Positions 6,435 through 14,992 are shown, counted from the first letter of the stretch. The stretch: DNA of 64,000 bases from Piscirickettsiaceae bacterium (GCA_013215775.1 JABSQO010000005.1:1-64000); one strand, 5' to 3'. The notes: generated from the letters alone by a model not told the origin. Numbers and translations are program-made.

Positions 6435-7879
6435 GATTCTTCTAATTGTGCCAAGGTGGTTTCCACCTCACGTAATCTGGAATTAATTTTAGACAATTGG
6501 TATTCATCACCTTTTGCGAAACCGGCAGCTAAACGCAATTGATCAGCTGCCTGCTCTAAACGACCAGCACTATAATAATACTCTGCTAACCAGCCATGAG
6601 ACTGACTTTTCTCACCCATTTTACCTTTAGCCTGTGCTAATAGCTTATAAAGCTGAGCTGACGGCGAGCCCAAATCTAATTGTCTTAATAATAATTGTGT
6701 TGCCTGCTTAGGTAAATTTGCTAGCAATAATGCAGCCACCTGATTCATCGTCAATGCTTGATCGTCAGGATATAATTTTTGATTAAATTGATAAATTTGC
6801 AATGCTGCTGATAATCGACCAACGGCTATTTCAATATCTGCTAAAGCTAACTGATAACTAAGGCGGTCACCATCCTGATCAATAAGGGTTTGCAGTACTT
6901 TCCTAGCTGAGGTGTAATTCCCTCCCGCGGACAAAGCAAGACTGTAACCATATTGCGTCGCGACATCATTCAAACCTTTACCTGTTTTCACGGCATCTTC
7001 ATAGTATTGTGTTAACTCCGTCAAATTGGGCGCAGCCATCACTCGCAATTTTTCTCGCATCAAATAAAAATGCAAGCTATCTCCTAACTGTCGCTGCAAT
7101 GGGTATCTCACGGCTCGCCCACGAGCATTAGCAATACGAGAAGTGGTGACAGGATGTGTTCGTAAAAATTCTGGCACCTTATTACCACTATAAAAACGAC
7201 TCGTTTTTTGTAATCGTTCAAAGAATGCAGGCATTGCCTGTGCGTCAAAACCAGAACGAACTAAAGTCAACATGCCTAAATTATCCGCTTCGCTTTCATG
7301 TGCTCGGGTAAAGTTTAATTGAGCTTGAACACCACCGGCTTGTACAGCCATTAATGCTGCCGAACCTGCCGCCGGATCAGCGGCCCCTAATAATAACGCG
7401 GCAATCAATCCTACCTTCGTCGCCAAATTTAACTGTTGTGATTTCTCAAAACTACGCAACAAATGACGCTGGGTGATATGAGCAATCTCATGAGCCAATA
7501 CAGATGCCACTTCATCTTCCGTCTGACTTGTTAAAATCAAACCGCTGTTCATTCCAATAAATCCACCTGGTGCTGCAAAGGCATTGACTGATGAGTCTGG
7601 CACCATAAAAAAGGTAAAAGGTAAATGAGGTGCATCACTACTAGCGACTAAGCGATAGCCCAAAGACTGTATGTAACTAGTCAGTTCAGGGTCAGAGATT
7701 AAATCGACCGATTGTTGTATTCGCCAAAAGAACGCCTGACCAATCTGATATTCTTGTTGGGGAGAAACTAAGGCACCTGCGCTATCGCCAATTTCAGGCA
7801 ACTCAATATCGGCAGAGTTCAACATGACCCACGGCCAGCTTATTACTCCTAACAACATTATTACAATGATTTTTTTCAT
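6431..7879 (-). CDS. M48-family zinc metalloprotease with TPR-like C-terminal half (BepA/YfgC type)
   Basis: This 482-residue protein begins with a signal or membrane segment (residues 4-20). The protease domain has the zinc motif HEIAH (130-134), a third ligand Glu in AHESEADNLG, and the family SSVNAFAAPGGFI sequence. The second half (about 290-475) is helical repeat sequence of the TPR kind (for example LALADIEIAVGRLSAALQIYQ). E. coli BepA, of similar length and layout, is a periplasmic protease/chaperone for outer-membrane proteins. Here it is the first gene of an operon with soxY and soxZ, so it might act on those exported proteins or a PQQ-linked protein (inference). It is divergent from tusA (103 nt between starts). 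Confidence 0.88.
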   Translation of the reverse strand: MKKIIVIMLLGVISWPWVMLNSADIELPEIGDSAGALVSPQQEYQIGQAFFWRIQQSVDLISDPELTSYIQSLGYRLVASSDAPHLPFTFFMVPDSSVNAFAAPGGFIGMNSGLILTSQTEDEVASVLAHEIAHITQRHLLRSFEKSQQLNLATKVGLIAALLLGAADPAAGSAALMAVQAGGVQAQLNFTRAHESEADNLGMLTLVRSGFDAQAMPAFFERLQKTSRFYSGNKVPEFLRTHPVTTSRIANARGRAVRYPLQRQLGDSLHFYLMREKLRVMAAPNLTELTQYYEDAVKTGKGLNDVATQYGYSLALSAGGNYTSARKVLQTLIDQDGDRLSYQLALADIEIAVGRLSAALQIYQFNQKLYPDDQALTMNQVAALLLANLPKQATQLLLRQLDLGSPSAQLYKLLAQAKGKMGEKSQSHGWLAEYYYSAGRLEQAADQLRLAAGFAKGDEYQLSKINSRLREVETTLAQLEES

Positions 7880-7982
7880 AACTCAATAGACATTTAATTC
7901 ATCCTAAGGGTTCCTACAAGACAAATACCCCTATTTCGGTTTATTATTACACGATTATATAGATAATATTTACGGGGATGCC

Positions 7983-8219
7983 ATGTCAGATTTTGATGTT
8001 AAACTTGATACGTCGGGCTTAAACTGCCCATTACCCGTCCTCAAAGCTCGTAAAGCTTTATCAGGCATGTCTATTGGCCAACGTCTTCTTTTAATCGCCA
8101 CCGACGAGGGCGCAAAGCAAGACATCCCTGCCTTTGCAAAAATGACCGGCAATACTTTAGTTGAAAGTCATGAGCAAGAGGGTAAATTCCACTTTATTCT
8201 CATCAAAGGGGATGAATAA
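7983..8219 (+). CDS. tusA: TusA-family sulfur-carrier protein
   Basis: This 78-residue protein of the SirA/TusA fold holds the signature LNCPLPVLKAR with the sulfur-binding Cys15. TusA proteins accept persulfide sulfur and pass it on, either for tRNA thiolation or, in sulfur oxidisers, within rhodanese-TusA-DsrE2 relays. The start at 7983 has GGGG 6 nt upstream. Its stop overlaps the dsrE-like start by one base (TAATG). Pairing with a DsrE2-type protein points to sulfur trafficking rather than tRNA modification (inference). Confidence 0.9.
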   Translation: MSDFDVKLDTSGLNCPLPVLKARKALSGMSIGQRLLLIATDEGAKQDIPAFAKMTGNTLVESHEQEGKFHFILIKGDE

Positions 8220-8683
8220 TGGCTAAAAAACTCGCAATTATCGCTAGCAAGGGCACACTTGATGGTGCTTACCCCCCATTTTTATTAGCATCAACAGCGG
8301 TAGCACTTGGCTTTGAAGTGAAAATATTTTTCACCTTTTACGGTTTACAATTACTCAATAAGAATCTAAATCTAAAAGTGTCTCCATTAGGCAATCCTGC
8401 GATGCCAATGCCTGTACCCATACCAAGCATCGTGCAAATCATCCCAGGATTGGAATGGTTTGCAACATGGATGATGAAACGCAAATTGAAACAAAAAGGC
8501 GTGGCTAGCGTAGAAGAATTACGTGACATTTGTGTTGAATCAGGCGTTGATCTTATTGCCTGTCAAATGACGGTTGATTTATTTGATTTCAATCCGGAAG
8601 ACTTCATCGATGGAATCAGTTCTGGTGGTGCGGCGACCTATCTAGAATTCGCTGGCGAAGCTGACGTTACACTCTATATTTAA
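8219..8683 (+). CDS. DsrE2-type sulfurtransferase-like protein
   Basis: This 154-residue protein of the DsrE/DsrF/PrmC-like superfamily starts with a Rossmann-like strand (KLAIIASKGTLDGAYPPFLLA). A hydrophobic middle (about 60-85, IPSIVQIIPGLEWFATWMM) is the feature of the membrane-associated DsrE2 branch. Cys115 in LIACQMTVDLF is the conserved sulfur-binding position; Cys105 is nearby. It overlaps tusA by one base. In sulfur oxidisers DsrE2 proteins sit beside tusA and rhodanese genes and bind sulfur. No rhodanese gene is visible here. Confidence 0.85.
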   Translation: MAKKLAIIASKGTLDGAYPPFLLASTAVALGFEVKIFFTFYGLQLLNKNLNLKVSPLGNPAMPMPVPIPSIVQIIPGLEWFATWMMKRKLKQKGVASVEELRDICVESGVDLIACQMTVDLFDFNPEDFIDGISSGGAATYLEFAGEADVTLYI

Positions 8684-8757
8684 ATTTTTAAGATGAACAA
8701 TAGTGGTCGATTAAACTCGATGACCATTGGGTAAGATATTTCAGCACAATTAGGTCA

Positions 8758-8829
8758 TGCCCTCGGCAAGAATCGAACTTGCATCTAAGTCTTAGGAGGA
8801 CCTTGTTTTATCCATTAAACTACGAAGGC
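8758..8829 (-). tRNA. tRNA-Arg (anticodon CCT)
   Basis: The 72-nt cloverleaf on the minus strand has acceptor GCCTTCG/CGAGGGC, D-arm GTTT-AATGGATA-AAAC, anticodon arm AGGTC-CTCCTAA-GACTT with anticodon CCT, and T-arm GCAAG-TTCGATT-CTTGC. The discriminator base is A, and the 3' CCA is not encoded. It reads the rare codon AGG. It stands alone between dsrE2 and glnK; I see no adjacent integrase or duplicated 3' end that would mark an integration site. Confidence 0.95.
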
Positions 8830-8994
8830 ATAGAGCTGTAATTATATTTGATCGAATCCGAATCACCTAACCTGAATTAATCACACTAAATATAATGCTC
8901 TTAACGACTATTTTTCTTGACGATTTGTCTTTTTTACGCTTTACTCACGAAGTTATCAAAATGCATCTTAAAAGCCCTCATAAATGGGCACTAA

Positions 8995-9348
<354 letters not shown>

Positions 9349-9377
9349 TAGTTTTAATTTTAAGAGAGTGAAATAGT

Positions 9378-10667
9378 ATGCCTATGTTTAAAAAAATAAT
9401 AGCAATGCTGGTATTGTTATTACCAATGTCGGTCTTTGCCAGCGATGAGTTCTCAGGTGCTGATACCGCTTGGATCTTAACCTCTACTGCATTAGTGCTA
9501 TTTATGACCTTACCCGGTTTAGCACTCTTCTATGGCGGTCTTGTTCGTACCAAAAACGTATTATCTGTCTTAATGCAATGTTTTTCCATTGCTTGTCTAG
9601 TCACTATTCTCTGGATAACTGTGGGATATAGCATAGCCTTTGGTGATGGTGGTTCGATGCAACAGTGGTGGGGCGGATTAGATAAAGCATTTATGATGGG
9701 CGTTGATTTTGATGCCATGACAGGTACCATTCCTGAATCCTTATTTGCTATGTTCCAACTAACTTTTGCCATCATTACTCCTGCATTGATTGTCGGCGCA
9801 TTTGCAGAACGTATGAAATTCTCGGCCATGCTACTATTTAGTGGTTTATGGCTAGTACTTGTTTATGCCCCTCTTTGCCATTGGGTATGGGGTGGTGGCT
9901 GGTTATCAGATAAAGGTTTACTTGATTTTGCTGGTGGTACTGTTGTTCATGTCAGTGCCGGTATCTCTGCACTTGTAGCCGCTATTTTAATCGGAAAACG
10001 TCGAGGCTTCCCTCAAACGGCTATGCCTCCACATAATATGACAATGACGGTAACGGGTGCTGCCATGCTATGGGTCGGTTGGTTTGGTTTCAATGGTGGT
10101 AGTCAATTAGCTGCAGATGGTGGCGCTGCAATGGCCATGTTTGTGACTCATATTAGTGCGGCTGTTGGTGCATTCACTTGGATGGTGATTGAGTGGGTTC
10201 GCCATGGCAAACCAAGCATGTTAGGTGTGGTGACAGGTATGGTTGCAGGTCTCGGCACTATTACACCAGCATCTGGCTTTGTTGGCCCAATGGGCGCATT
10301 GCTGATTGGTATGTCTGCCGGTATCGTATGTTATACCGCCACACAATATATCAAGCGCGTTCTGGTTATTGATGATTCTCTAGACGTATTCCCTGTGCAT
10401 GGTGTCGGTGGTATCCTCGGTACTCTACTTGCCGGTGTATTCATCTCATCTTCATTGGGTGGTGTGGGATTAGCGGATGGCATCTCTATGGCCGGTCAAG
10501 TCTTTATACAGTTTCAAGGTGTAATTGCGACATTAGTCTGGTGTGGTGTAATGACGTTTATTTTGCTTAAAGTCATTGATTCCTTTATCGGATTACGTGT
10601 CGATGCTGAAGAAGAAACTGAAGGTTTAGATTTAGTCGACCACGATGAACGTGGTTATAGTTTATAA
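9378..10667 (+). CDS. amtB: Ammonium transporter AmtB
   Basis: This 429-residue inner-membrane channel has an N-terminal cleavable signal (MPMFKKIIAMLVLLLPMSVFA, residues 1-21) followed by about eleven membrane helices. Family sequences include DTAWILTSTALVLFMTLPGLALFYGGL, the ASGFVGP-containing repeat, and the pore histidines in PLCHWVWGGGW and FPVHGVGGI. The length agrees with the family (about 430). GAGAG lies 9 nt before the start. It forms an operon with glnK and ends at a strong terminator. Confidence 0.95.
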   Translation: MPMFKKIIAMLVLLLPMSVFASDEFSGADTAWILTSTALVLFMTLPGLALFYGGLVRTKNVLSVLMQCFSIACLVTILWITVGYSIAFGDGGSMQQWWGGLDKAFMMGVDFDAMTGTIPESLFAMFQLTFAIITPALIVGAFAERMKFSAMLLFSGLWLVLVYAPLCHWVWGGGWLSDKGLLDFAGGTVVHVSAGISALVAAILIGKRRGFPQTAMPPHNMTMTVTGAAMLWVGWFGFNGGSQLAADGGAAMAMFVTHISAAVGAFTWMVIEWVRHGKPSMLGVVTGMVAGLGTITPASGFVGPMGALLIGMSAGIVCYTATQYIKRVLVIDDSLDVFPVHGVGGILGTLLAGVFISSSLGGVGLADGISMAGQVFIQFQGVIATLVWCGVMTFILLKVIDSFIGLRVDAEEETEGLDLVDHDERGYSL

Positions 10668-10688
10668 TTAGATCTTTCAGAACTTAAT

Positions 10689-10720
10689 TAAAAAGCCTGC
10701 TTTATTGCAGGCTTTTTTTT
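10689..10720 (+). terminator. Intrinsic terminator after amtB
   Basis: A perfect 10-bp stem AAAAGCCTGC / GCAGGCTTTT (10691-10700, 10707-10716) with a 6-nt loop is followed by eight T. The A run on the other side lets it also serve the convergent HDAC-family gene. Confidence 0.92.
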
Positions 10721-10742
10721 GCCTCTAATTAGGTACTAAATC

Positions 10743-11720
10743 TTATCCATCATCCATTAACGCAGTGATATGTGCTGCAACAGCATCGGCGTTACCTTGA
10801 AGGTTGTATCCCCCTTCCAACATAGAAATAATCTTACCATCACAATGTTTATCTGCTATTGCTTTGACCATTTCGGTAAGCTTAATAAATCCTTGATCGG
10901 TAATATTTAGGCAACCCAAGAGATCATCTTGTCGACTATCAAAACCAGCTGAAATCAAAATAATATCAGGTGAAAATTTGTTTGCTGCAGCTAGTAATTT
11001 ATGCTGAAAAGCATCGATAATATCTTTATCTGTTGAGCCACATTCTAGATGTACATTAATATTAAACCCTTTACCCGCCCCTTCACCTATCCTTGATGGG
11101 AAACCGGTACCAGGATAAGCAAAAACATCATGTGTTGAAAAATACAGCACACTAGGATCAGAATAAAATGCCCACTCAGTGCCGTTACCATGATGGTAAT
11201 CCCAATCCACAATAAGCACTTTCTTAACACCATACTGCTTCTGAGCATAACGAGCAGCAATCGCAATATGATTGTAATAACAGAACCCCTCTTCCTGTCC
11301 TGTATTTTTAGCATGATGTCCCGGGGGTCTAGAGGCACTAAATGCATTGCGAACATTATTTGAACACACTGCATCAACAGCCGCCAATACTGCTCCTGTA
11401 GCAACCAGCGCATGAGTATGCGCTTGTGCATCATTACGATTTATTGAATCAATATGGCTCTGTGAATGAATTAAATTAAGCCATTGTTCAATATCCTCTT
11501 TTGGCTTAATAAAAACTGCTTTATCTAAGATACCCTCGTTGTTGAGTTTCTCCGTAATAGCTTGATAACGTAAAGGCTTCTCTGGATGTTGAGGACTAAT
11601 ATGATGTTTTAAGAATCGCTGATCCAATACTAAGCCTGTCGATGATTTTTTCGGTTTGGCTTGCACGTATTTCGATAAAATCGTGAGTCCTGACAATGCA
11701 AGAAAATTTCGTCTTTCCAT
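10743..11720 (-). CDS. HDAC-superfamily deacetylase with an N-terminal Tat-like signal
   Basis: This protein of about 325 residues belongs to the histone deacetylase / acetylpolyamine amidohydrolase superfamily of zinc hydrolases. The active-site motifs are present: RPPGHHA (two catalytic His), DWDYHHGNGTEWAF (zinc Asp and His), STHD, SAGFD (second zinc Asp) and EGGYN (catalytic-site Tyr). The start at 11720 has GAAGG 9 nt upstream, and the protein then begins MERRNFLALSGLTIL...VQA-KP, an RR-x-F-L twin-arginine pattern with a short hydrophobic stretch and an AxA-like cleavage site. That suggests export to the periplasm, unusual for this cytoplasmic family. The natural substrate is unknown; acetylated polyamines or other amides are possible. 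Confidence 0.87.
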   Translation of the reverse strand: MERRNFLALSGLTILSKYVQAKPKKSSTGLVLDQRFLKHHISPQHPEKPLRYQAITEKLNNEGILDKAVFIKPKEDIEQWLNLIHSQSHIDSINRNDAQAHTHALVATGAVLAAVDAVCSNNVRNAFSASRPPGHHAKNTGQEEGFCYYNHIAIAARYAQKQYGVKKVLIVDWDYHHGNGTEWAFYSDPSVLYFSTHDVFAYPGTGFPSRIGEGAGKGFNINVHLECGSTDKDIIDAFQHKLLAAANKFSPDIILISAGFDSRQDDLLGCLNITDQGFIKLTEMVKAIADKHCDGKIISMLEGGYNLQGNADAVAAHITALMDDG

Positions 11721-11904
11721 TTGTTTTAACCTTCTTCTCATCAGCCTTCGTCAAATCATCTTACGACCCGAAGCATTCTATACGCCTCAAACAACCCTTT
11801 TGACAACTGTAATGGTGTTATTTCAGTTTAGCCTAAATCCATCAGAAACGGTATGATTAGCGACATTCCACTTACTATAATTACATTTAACCCTGCAAAT
11901 ACAT

Positions 11905-12936
11905 ATGACTAATCGAGCAGTATTATTAATCAATTTAGGTTCTCCTGACCAACCAGATACTAAATCTGTTCGTCGTTATCTTAACCAATTTCTCATGGAT
12001 CCTTATGTTATTCAATTACCTTGGTTATTACGCCGGTTAATTGTCAGTTTATTTGTCCTCCCTTCTCGACCAAAAGCGTCTGCGAAAGCATATAAAAGTG
12101 TTTGGTTGGCTGAAGGCTCGCCGCTGATCGTGTTATCTAATCAGCTCAAGCGGGCATTACAATTAAAAGTCACAATGCCTGTGGGTATGGCTATGCGTTA
12201 TGGCCATCCGAGCATTGAAAGTCAACTGTTAGAGCTTACTAAACAAGACGATATTTCTGAAATATTGCTTCTACCGCTTTATCCACATTACGCACAAAGC
12301 ACTGTCACTACTTCAATAAAACAAGCTCACTCTGTTATCAAAAAGCATCAACTTGATATTAAACTAACAACCATCTCGCCTTTTTATAATGATCCGGATT
12401 ATATTAATGCCCTAGTCGACAGCGCCAAACCGTACCTCGAACAAGATTTCGATCATATTGTTTTTAGTTATCATGGCTTGCCAGAATCCCACATTACTAA
12501 GCTAGATGAGTCTGGTACTCATTGCTTGCAATCTGAGAGTTGCTGTCAGCAACAAAATAAAGTGCATTCTCACTGCTACCGTCATCAGGTGTTACAAACA
12601 ACACAGTGTTTTATAGACAAAATTGGATTGCCAGCTGAGCGTTATTCAATCGCATTTCAATCTCGACTTGGACGCGCTAAATGGTTGGGACCGAATACTG
12701 AGGATCGACTACGAGAACTGGCCGTATCGGGTGTTAAAAATGTACTGGTGATTTGTCCGGCCTTTGTGACCGATTGCTTAGAGACGCTCGAAGAAATTGC
12801 ACTCCGTGGTCAAGAAGTTTTTATTGAAGCAGGAGGGGATTCTTTGACGCTTATACCCTGTTTAAATAGCCAGCCGAAATGGATTGATGCCTTAGCATCA
12901 TGGTGCCAAAATAATGGACTACACTCGACCCAATAA
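11905..12936 (+). CDS. hemH: Ferrochelatase (protoheme ferro-lyase)
   Basis: This 343-residue enzyme inserts Fe2+ into protoporphyrin IX, the last step of heme synthesis. The N-terminus is LINLGSPDQPDTKSVRRYL. The active-site His lies in FSYHGLPESH, and the family AFQSRLGRAKWLGP and CPAFVTDCLETLEEI segments follow. It is slightly longer than E. coli HemH (320). A cysteine-rich stretch (CLQSESCCQQQNK) just after the active site is typical of the family. It overlaps the convergent flgN gene by 18 nt and is divergent from the HDAC-family gene. Confidence 0.95.
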   Translation: MTNRAVLLINLGSPDQPDTKSVRRYLNQFLMDPYVIQLPWLLRRLIVSLFVLPSRPKASAKAYKSVWLAEGSPLIVLSNQLKRALQLKVTMPVGMAMRYGHPSIESQLLELTKQDDISEILLLPLYPHYAQSTVTTSIKQAHSVIKKHQLDIKLTTISPFYNDPDYINALVDSAKPYLEQDFDHIVFSYHGLPESHITKLDESGTHCLQSESCCQQQNKVHSHCYRHQVLQTTQCFIDKIGLPAERYSIAFQSRLGRAKWLGPNTEDRLRELAVSGVKNVLVICPAFVTDCLETLEEIALRGQEVFIEAGGDSLTLIPCLNSQPKWIDALASWCQNNGLHSTQ

Positions 12937-13407
12937 GGGCTGTCTAACTACCTGACTAGTATATTCACCACCTGGACCATAAGACGTTATATTTAAATCA
13001 CGGCCCCTTAAAACACTCATTGCACGGTGTAAATATTGACGATTGACATTAACGATACCACCATTGATTTGGTTATAATCGCGGCATTCTTGAGCAGTGG
13101 CACGTACTTGGACTAACAAATCGTTTAATTGCTGTGATTCTCTTTTATTTTGATTGGCAATAAAAGCCTCTAGACCATCTTTTCCTGATGAAAAACCTTC
13201 TGCTTGCAATATTCCTTCACGCTGACGACCAAGTTGCTCTAACTGGGTGAGTAGAGGTTGCTTGTTGGTATTCATCAAAGCCATCACATCGGCATCAGAT
13301 TTTACTAATGAATCTCGTTCGGCAGTTAAAATTTCTAAAAGTTGAGTTGCAGTATGTTGCTCAGCTTGCAGTACACTTCGAAGCTGTTGAGATGAAGTCA
13401 TCGCCAT
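12919..13407 (-). CDS. flgN: Flagellar chaperone FlgN
   Basis: This 162-residue, mostly alpha-helical protein is the cytoplasmic chaperone of the hook-filament junction proteins FlgK and FlgL. Family features are the N-terminal LLEILTAERDSLVKSDADVM heptads, the QREGIL stretch, and a C-terminal helix with NQINGGIVNVNRQYLHRAMSVL. AAGG lies 9 nt before the ATG at 13407. It directly follows flgM (20 nt gap) in the usual flgA-flgM-flgN order. Its last 18 nt overlap the end of hemH on the other strand. Confidence 0.88.
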   Translation of the reverse strand: MAMTSSQQLRSVLQAEQHTATQLLEILTAERDSLVKSDADVMALMNTNKQPLLTQLEQLGRQREGILQAEGFSSGKDGLEAFIANQNKRESQQLNDLLVQVRATAQECRDYNQINGGIVNVNRQYLHRAMSVLRGRDLNITSYGPGGEYTSQVVRQPLLGRV

Positions 13408-13427
13408 TACGTTACACCTTGAGTTAG

Positions 13428-13730
13428 TTATTGCTCAATATTAATTATATTTTGTGCTAACTCAGTGACGTCTACTTGATATGTTCCGTTTTCAATGGCT
13501 GATCGAAACGCATCAATGCGCGCTTGATCAACTCCAGATGAATCCGAAATGGTTTGTTGTAATGCCTGCAAATCAGTTGCAGTATTTGTCAAACTCACCG
13601 TATCAGTACGTGCCTCATTCGTTTGCACATTTCCCGATTTATTAGCGTTTACAGTATCTTGCGTATTAACATTACGCGCAGTGTCTACCGTCGATTGGCC
13701 AGATGGTTTGATGTTATCTATTACAGACAT
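13428..13730 (-). CDS. flgM: Anti-sigma-28 factor FlgM
   Basis: This 100-residue protein binds and inhibits sigma-28 (FliA) until the hook is complete, when it is secreted. It starts MSVIDNIKPSGQSTVDTARN. The N-terminal half is polar and low in complexity, as in other unstructured FlgM proteins, and the C-terminal sigma-binding part holds VDQARIDAFRSAIENGTYQVD. It is preceded by a near-consensus sigma-28 promoter, giving the usual feedback loop. Confidence 0.92.
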   Translation of the reverse strand: MSVIDNIKPSGQSTVDTARNVNTQDTVNANKSGNVQTNEARTDTVSLTNTATDLQALQQTISDSSGVDQARIDAFRSAIENGTYQVDVTELAQNIINIEQ

Positions 13731-13760
13731 TTAAATGTTTCCATATGTTTTATGCTCATT

Positions 13761-13787
13761 ACATCGGCCAATATTAAGATAACTTGA
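13761..13787 (-). promoter_or_regulatory. Sigma-28 (FliA) promoter of flgM
   Basis: On the minus strand TCAAGTTA - 11 nt - GCCGATGT matches the flagellar sigma-28 consensus (TAAAGTTT-N11-GCCGATAA) in spacing and in most positions. The -10 element ends about 30 nt before the flgM start codon. Confidence 0.8.
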
Positions 13788-13818
13788 ATTTAAAACGCCC
13801 CGCTTATTCAATCTAATC

Positions 13819-14526
13819 TCACATCGTTATTCTTACTATGCCGGGTGCATCCACTATGCCCTCGACAATTCGTTTGGAAGATAAGTTTTTAACACGTATT
13901 CGTTGACCCTGAGTAGCATCTGACAACGCCTTACCTGTCATTCTTACTTCCATATTTCCTGCTGTCGCGATCAACACAATCTGTTCACCACGATGTATCA
14001 CTTTTTTATCTACTAAACTACGTGGTTTAATCACCGTTCCTCTAGCAACGGAATATTTCAACTGTTGTCCAATCACCATTTTAGTATTTTGCAAATATCC
14101 TTGACGCAAAATAGAAATATCATGCTGTTCTATTCGTATATCAGCTTTTGTTATCTCATATCTAGCAGGCAATGATTTCACTACCACCACCACCGGTTGG
14201 AATACTTTTACCTGAATAGGAACATACACTGTCCAAGCAACTGGACGATGACATTTAACACCAATCGTTTGATTTCCTAAACCTGAATTTTGTGTGTTAG
14301 AAAAAGCTTCCAATTTACTATCACACGCTTGTAATCGTAATCTGGAATCCAGTGCAGTCATCACAATCTGAGGATTATCATATTGAGATTGTGCTTTCGA
14401 CAAACCATATTCATATGCTGCATGTTCAATATTATCTAAGGACTGTAAAGTCTCCGCTTTAGGTGCTGAAATAGCACCTGCACTGAGCAGTATTAATAGT
14501 ATTACTTTGTAAATTACTGTATTCAT
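13819..14526 (-). CDS. flgA: FlgA, P-ring assembly chaperone
   Basis: This 235-residue periplasmic chaperone helps FlgI form the flagellar P ring. It has a signal peptide (residues 1-24, ending APKA) and the conserved SAF-domain C-terminal half: YEITKADIRIEQHDI, VIGQQLKYSVARGTVIKPRSL, and the terminal QRIRVKNLSSKRIVEGIVDAPG. It begins 88 nt upstream of flgM on the same strand, has a sigma-54 type promoter at 14593-14610, and flgM has its own sigma-28 promoter. Confidence 0.92.
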   Translation of the reverse strand: MNTVIYKVILLILLSAGAISAPKAETLQSLDNIEHAAYEYGLSKAQSQYDNPQIVMTALDSRLRLQACDSKLEAFSNTQNSGLGNQTIGVKCHRPVAWTVYVPIQVKVFQPVVVVVKSLPARYEITKADIRIEQHDISILRQGYLQNTKMVIGQQLKYSVARGTVIKPRSLVDKKVIHRGEQIVLIATAGNMEVRMTGKALSDATQGQRIRVKNLSSKRIVEGIVDAPGIVRITM

Positions 14527-14592
14527 TTGAATACCTCATTTTCCTCATCAGTACTGCCAATTATCCGGCAGCATCGTCACTACAGTATAAAT

Positions 14593-14610
14593 AAGCAAAT
14601 AGCATGCCTG
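14593..14610 (-). promoter_or_regulatory. Sigma-54 promoter upstream of flgA
   Basis: The minus strand reads CAGGCATGCTATTTGCTT: GG and GC separated by exactly 10 nt, fitting YTGGCACGRNNNTTGCW at 12-13 positions. The predicted start would leave a leader of about 57 nt. FlrC, encoded in this window, is the expected kind of activator. Confidence 0.65.
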
Positions 14611-14711
14611 ATTGATTTACCTTTAATGATCTCGCTACGGTAAGTGGTAATCTTAAAATGAGCTCAATGATCCGACACCTTGAAGATCGGTAAAAACTGG
14701 AGAAGAATTCT

Positions 14712-14753
14712 ATGGCAAGCATGATTTATAACGCCAACCAACGTACCCTGTGA
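14712..14753 (+). pseudogene. Probable remnant of cheV: ribosome site plus the first 13 codons
   Basis: A clear ribosome site (TGGAGAAGAATTCT) precedes an ATG that opens MASMIYNANQRTL and then meets TGA. CheV proteins begin M-A-G/S-x5-N-Q-R-T-x-L. The location fits: in Vibrio and Pseudomonas cheV-cheR lies divergently beside flgA-flgM-flgN. Downstream, all three frames are broken (for example at 14751 and 14769) until the convergent DUF4340 gene, so the rest of cheV and cheR is absent. The identification rests on a short match plus gene order and is tentative. Confidence 0.45.
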
Positions 14754-14992
14754 TACAAGGCACACTAATCTTTGTGGCAAAGTGGTTATTATTTTTTAGC
14801 TATGGGTATCAGCGGGCAAACAGTCAACGTTTTATTGCATTCATCCATGAGTGATGAATTTAATTTCAATGACAGACAAAGTCGGAGTAGAAAAATTTAC
14901 CGGCAAATTTTCTACAGATGATCTCGCTAGTTCCGTACAAATTCTAATTGAACCGTGGAAACAACCATCCTCTATCGTAATCGTTTCAAGCT
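14754..14992. other. Gene-free stretch after the cheV remnant
   Basis: I see no supported gene here. A plus-strand frame at 14851-15033 can be read for 60 codons but lacks a ribosome site and ends inside the DUF4340 gene. The stretch looks like decayed sequence at the junction between the flagellar block and the ABC-exporter operon. Confidence 0.4.

Noticed and set aside
8758-8829. tRNA-Arg as an integration site of a genomic island
   Set aside because: No integrase, no repeated tRNA 3' end and no change of gene character on either side.
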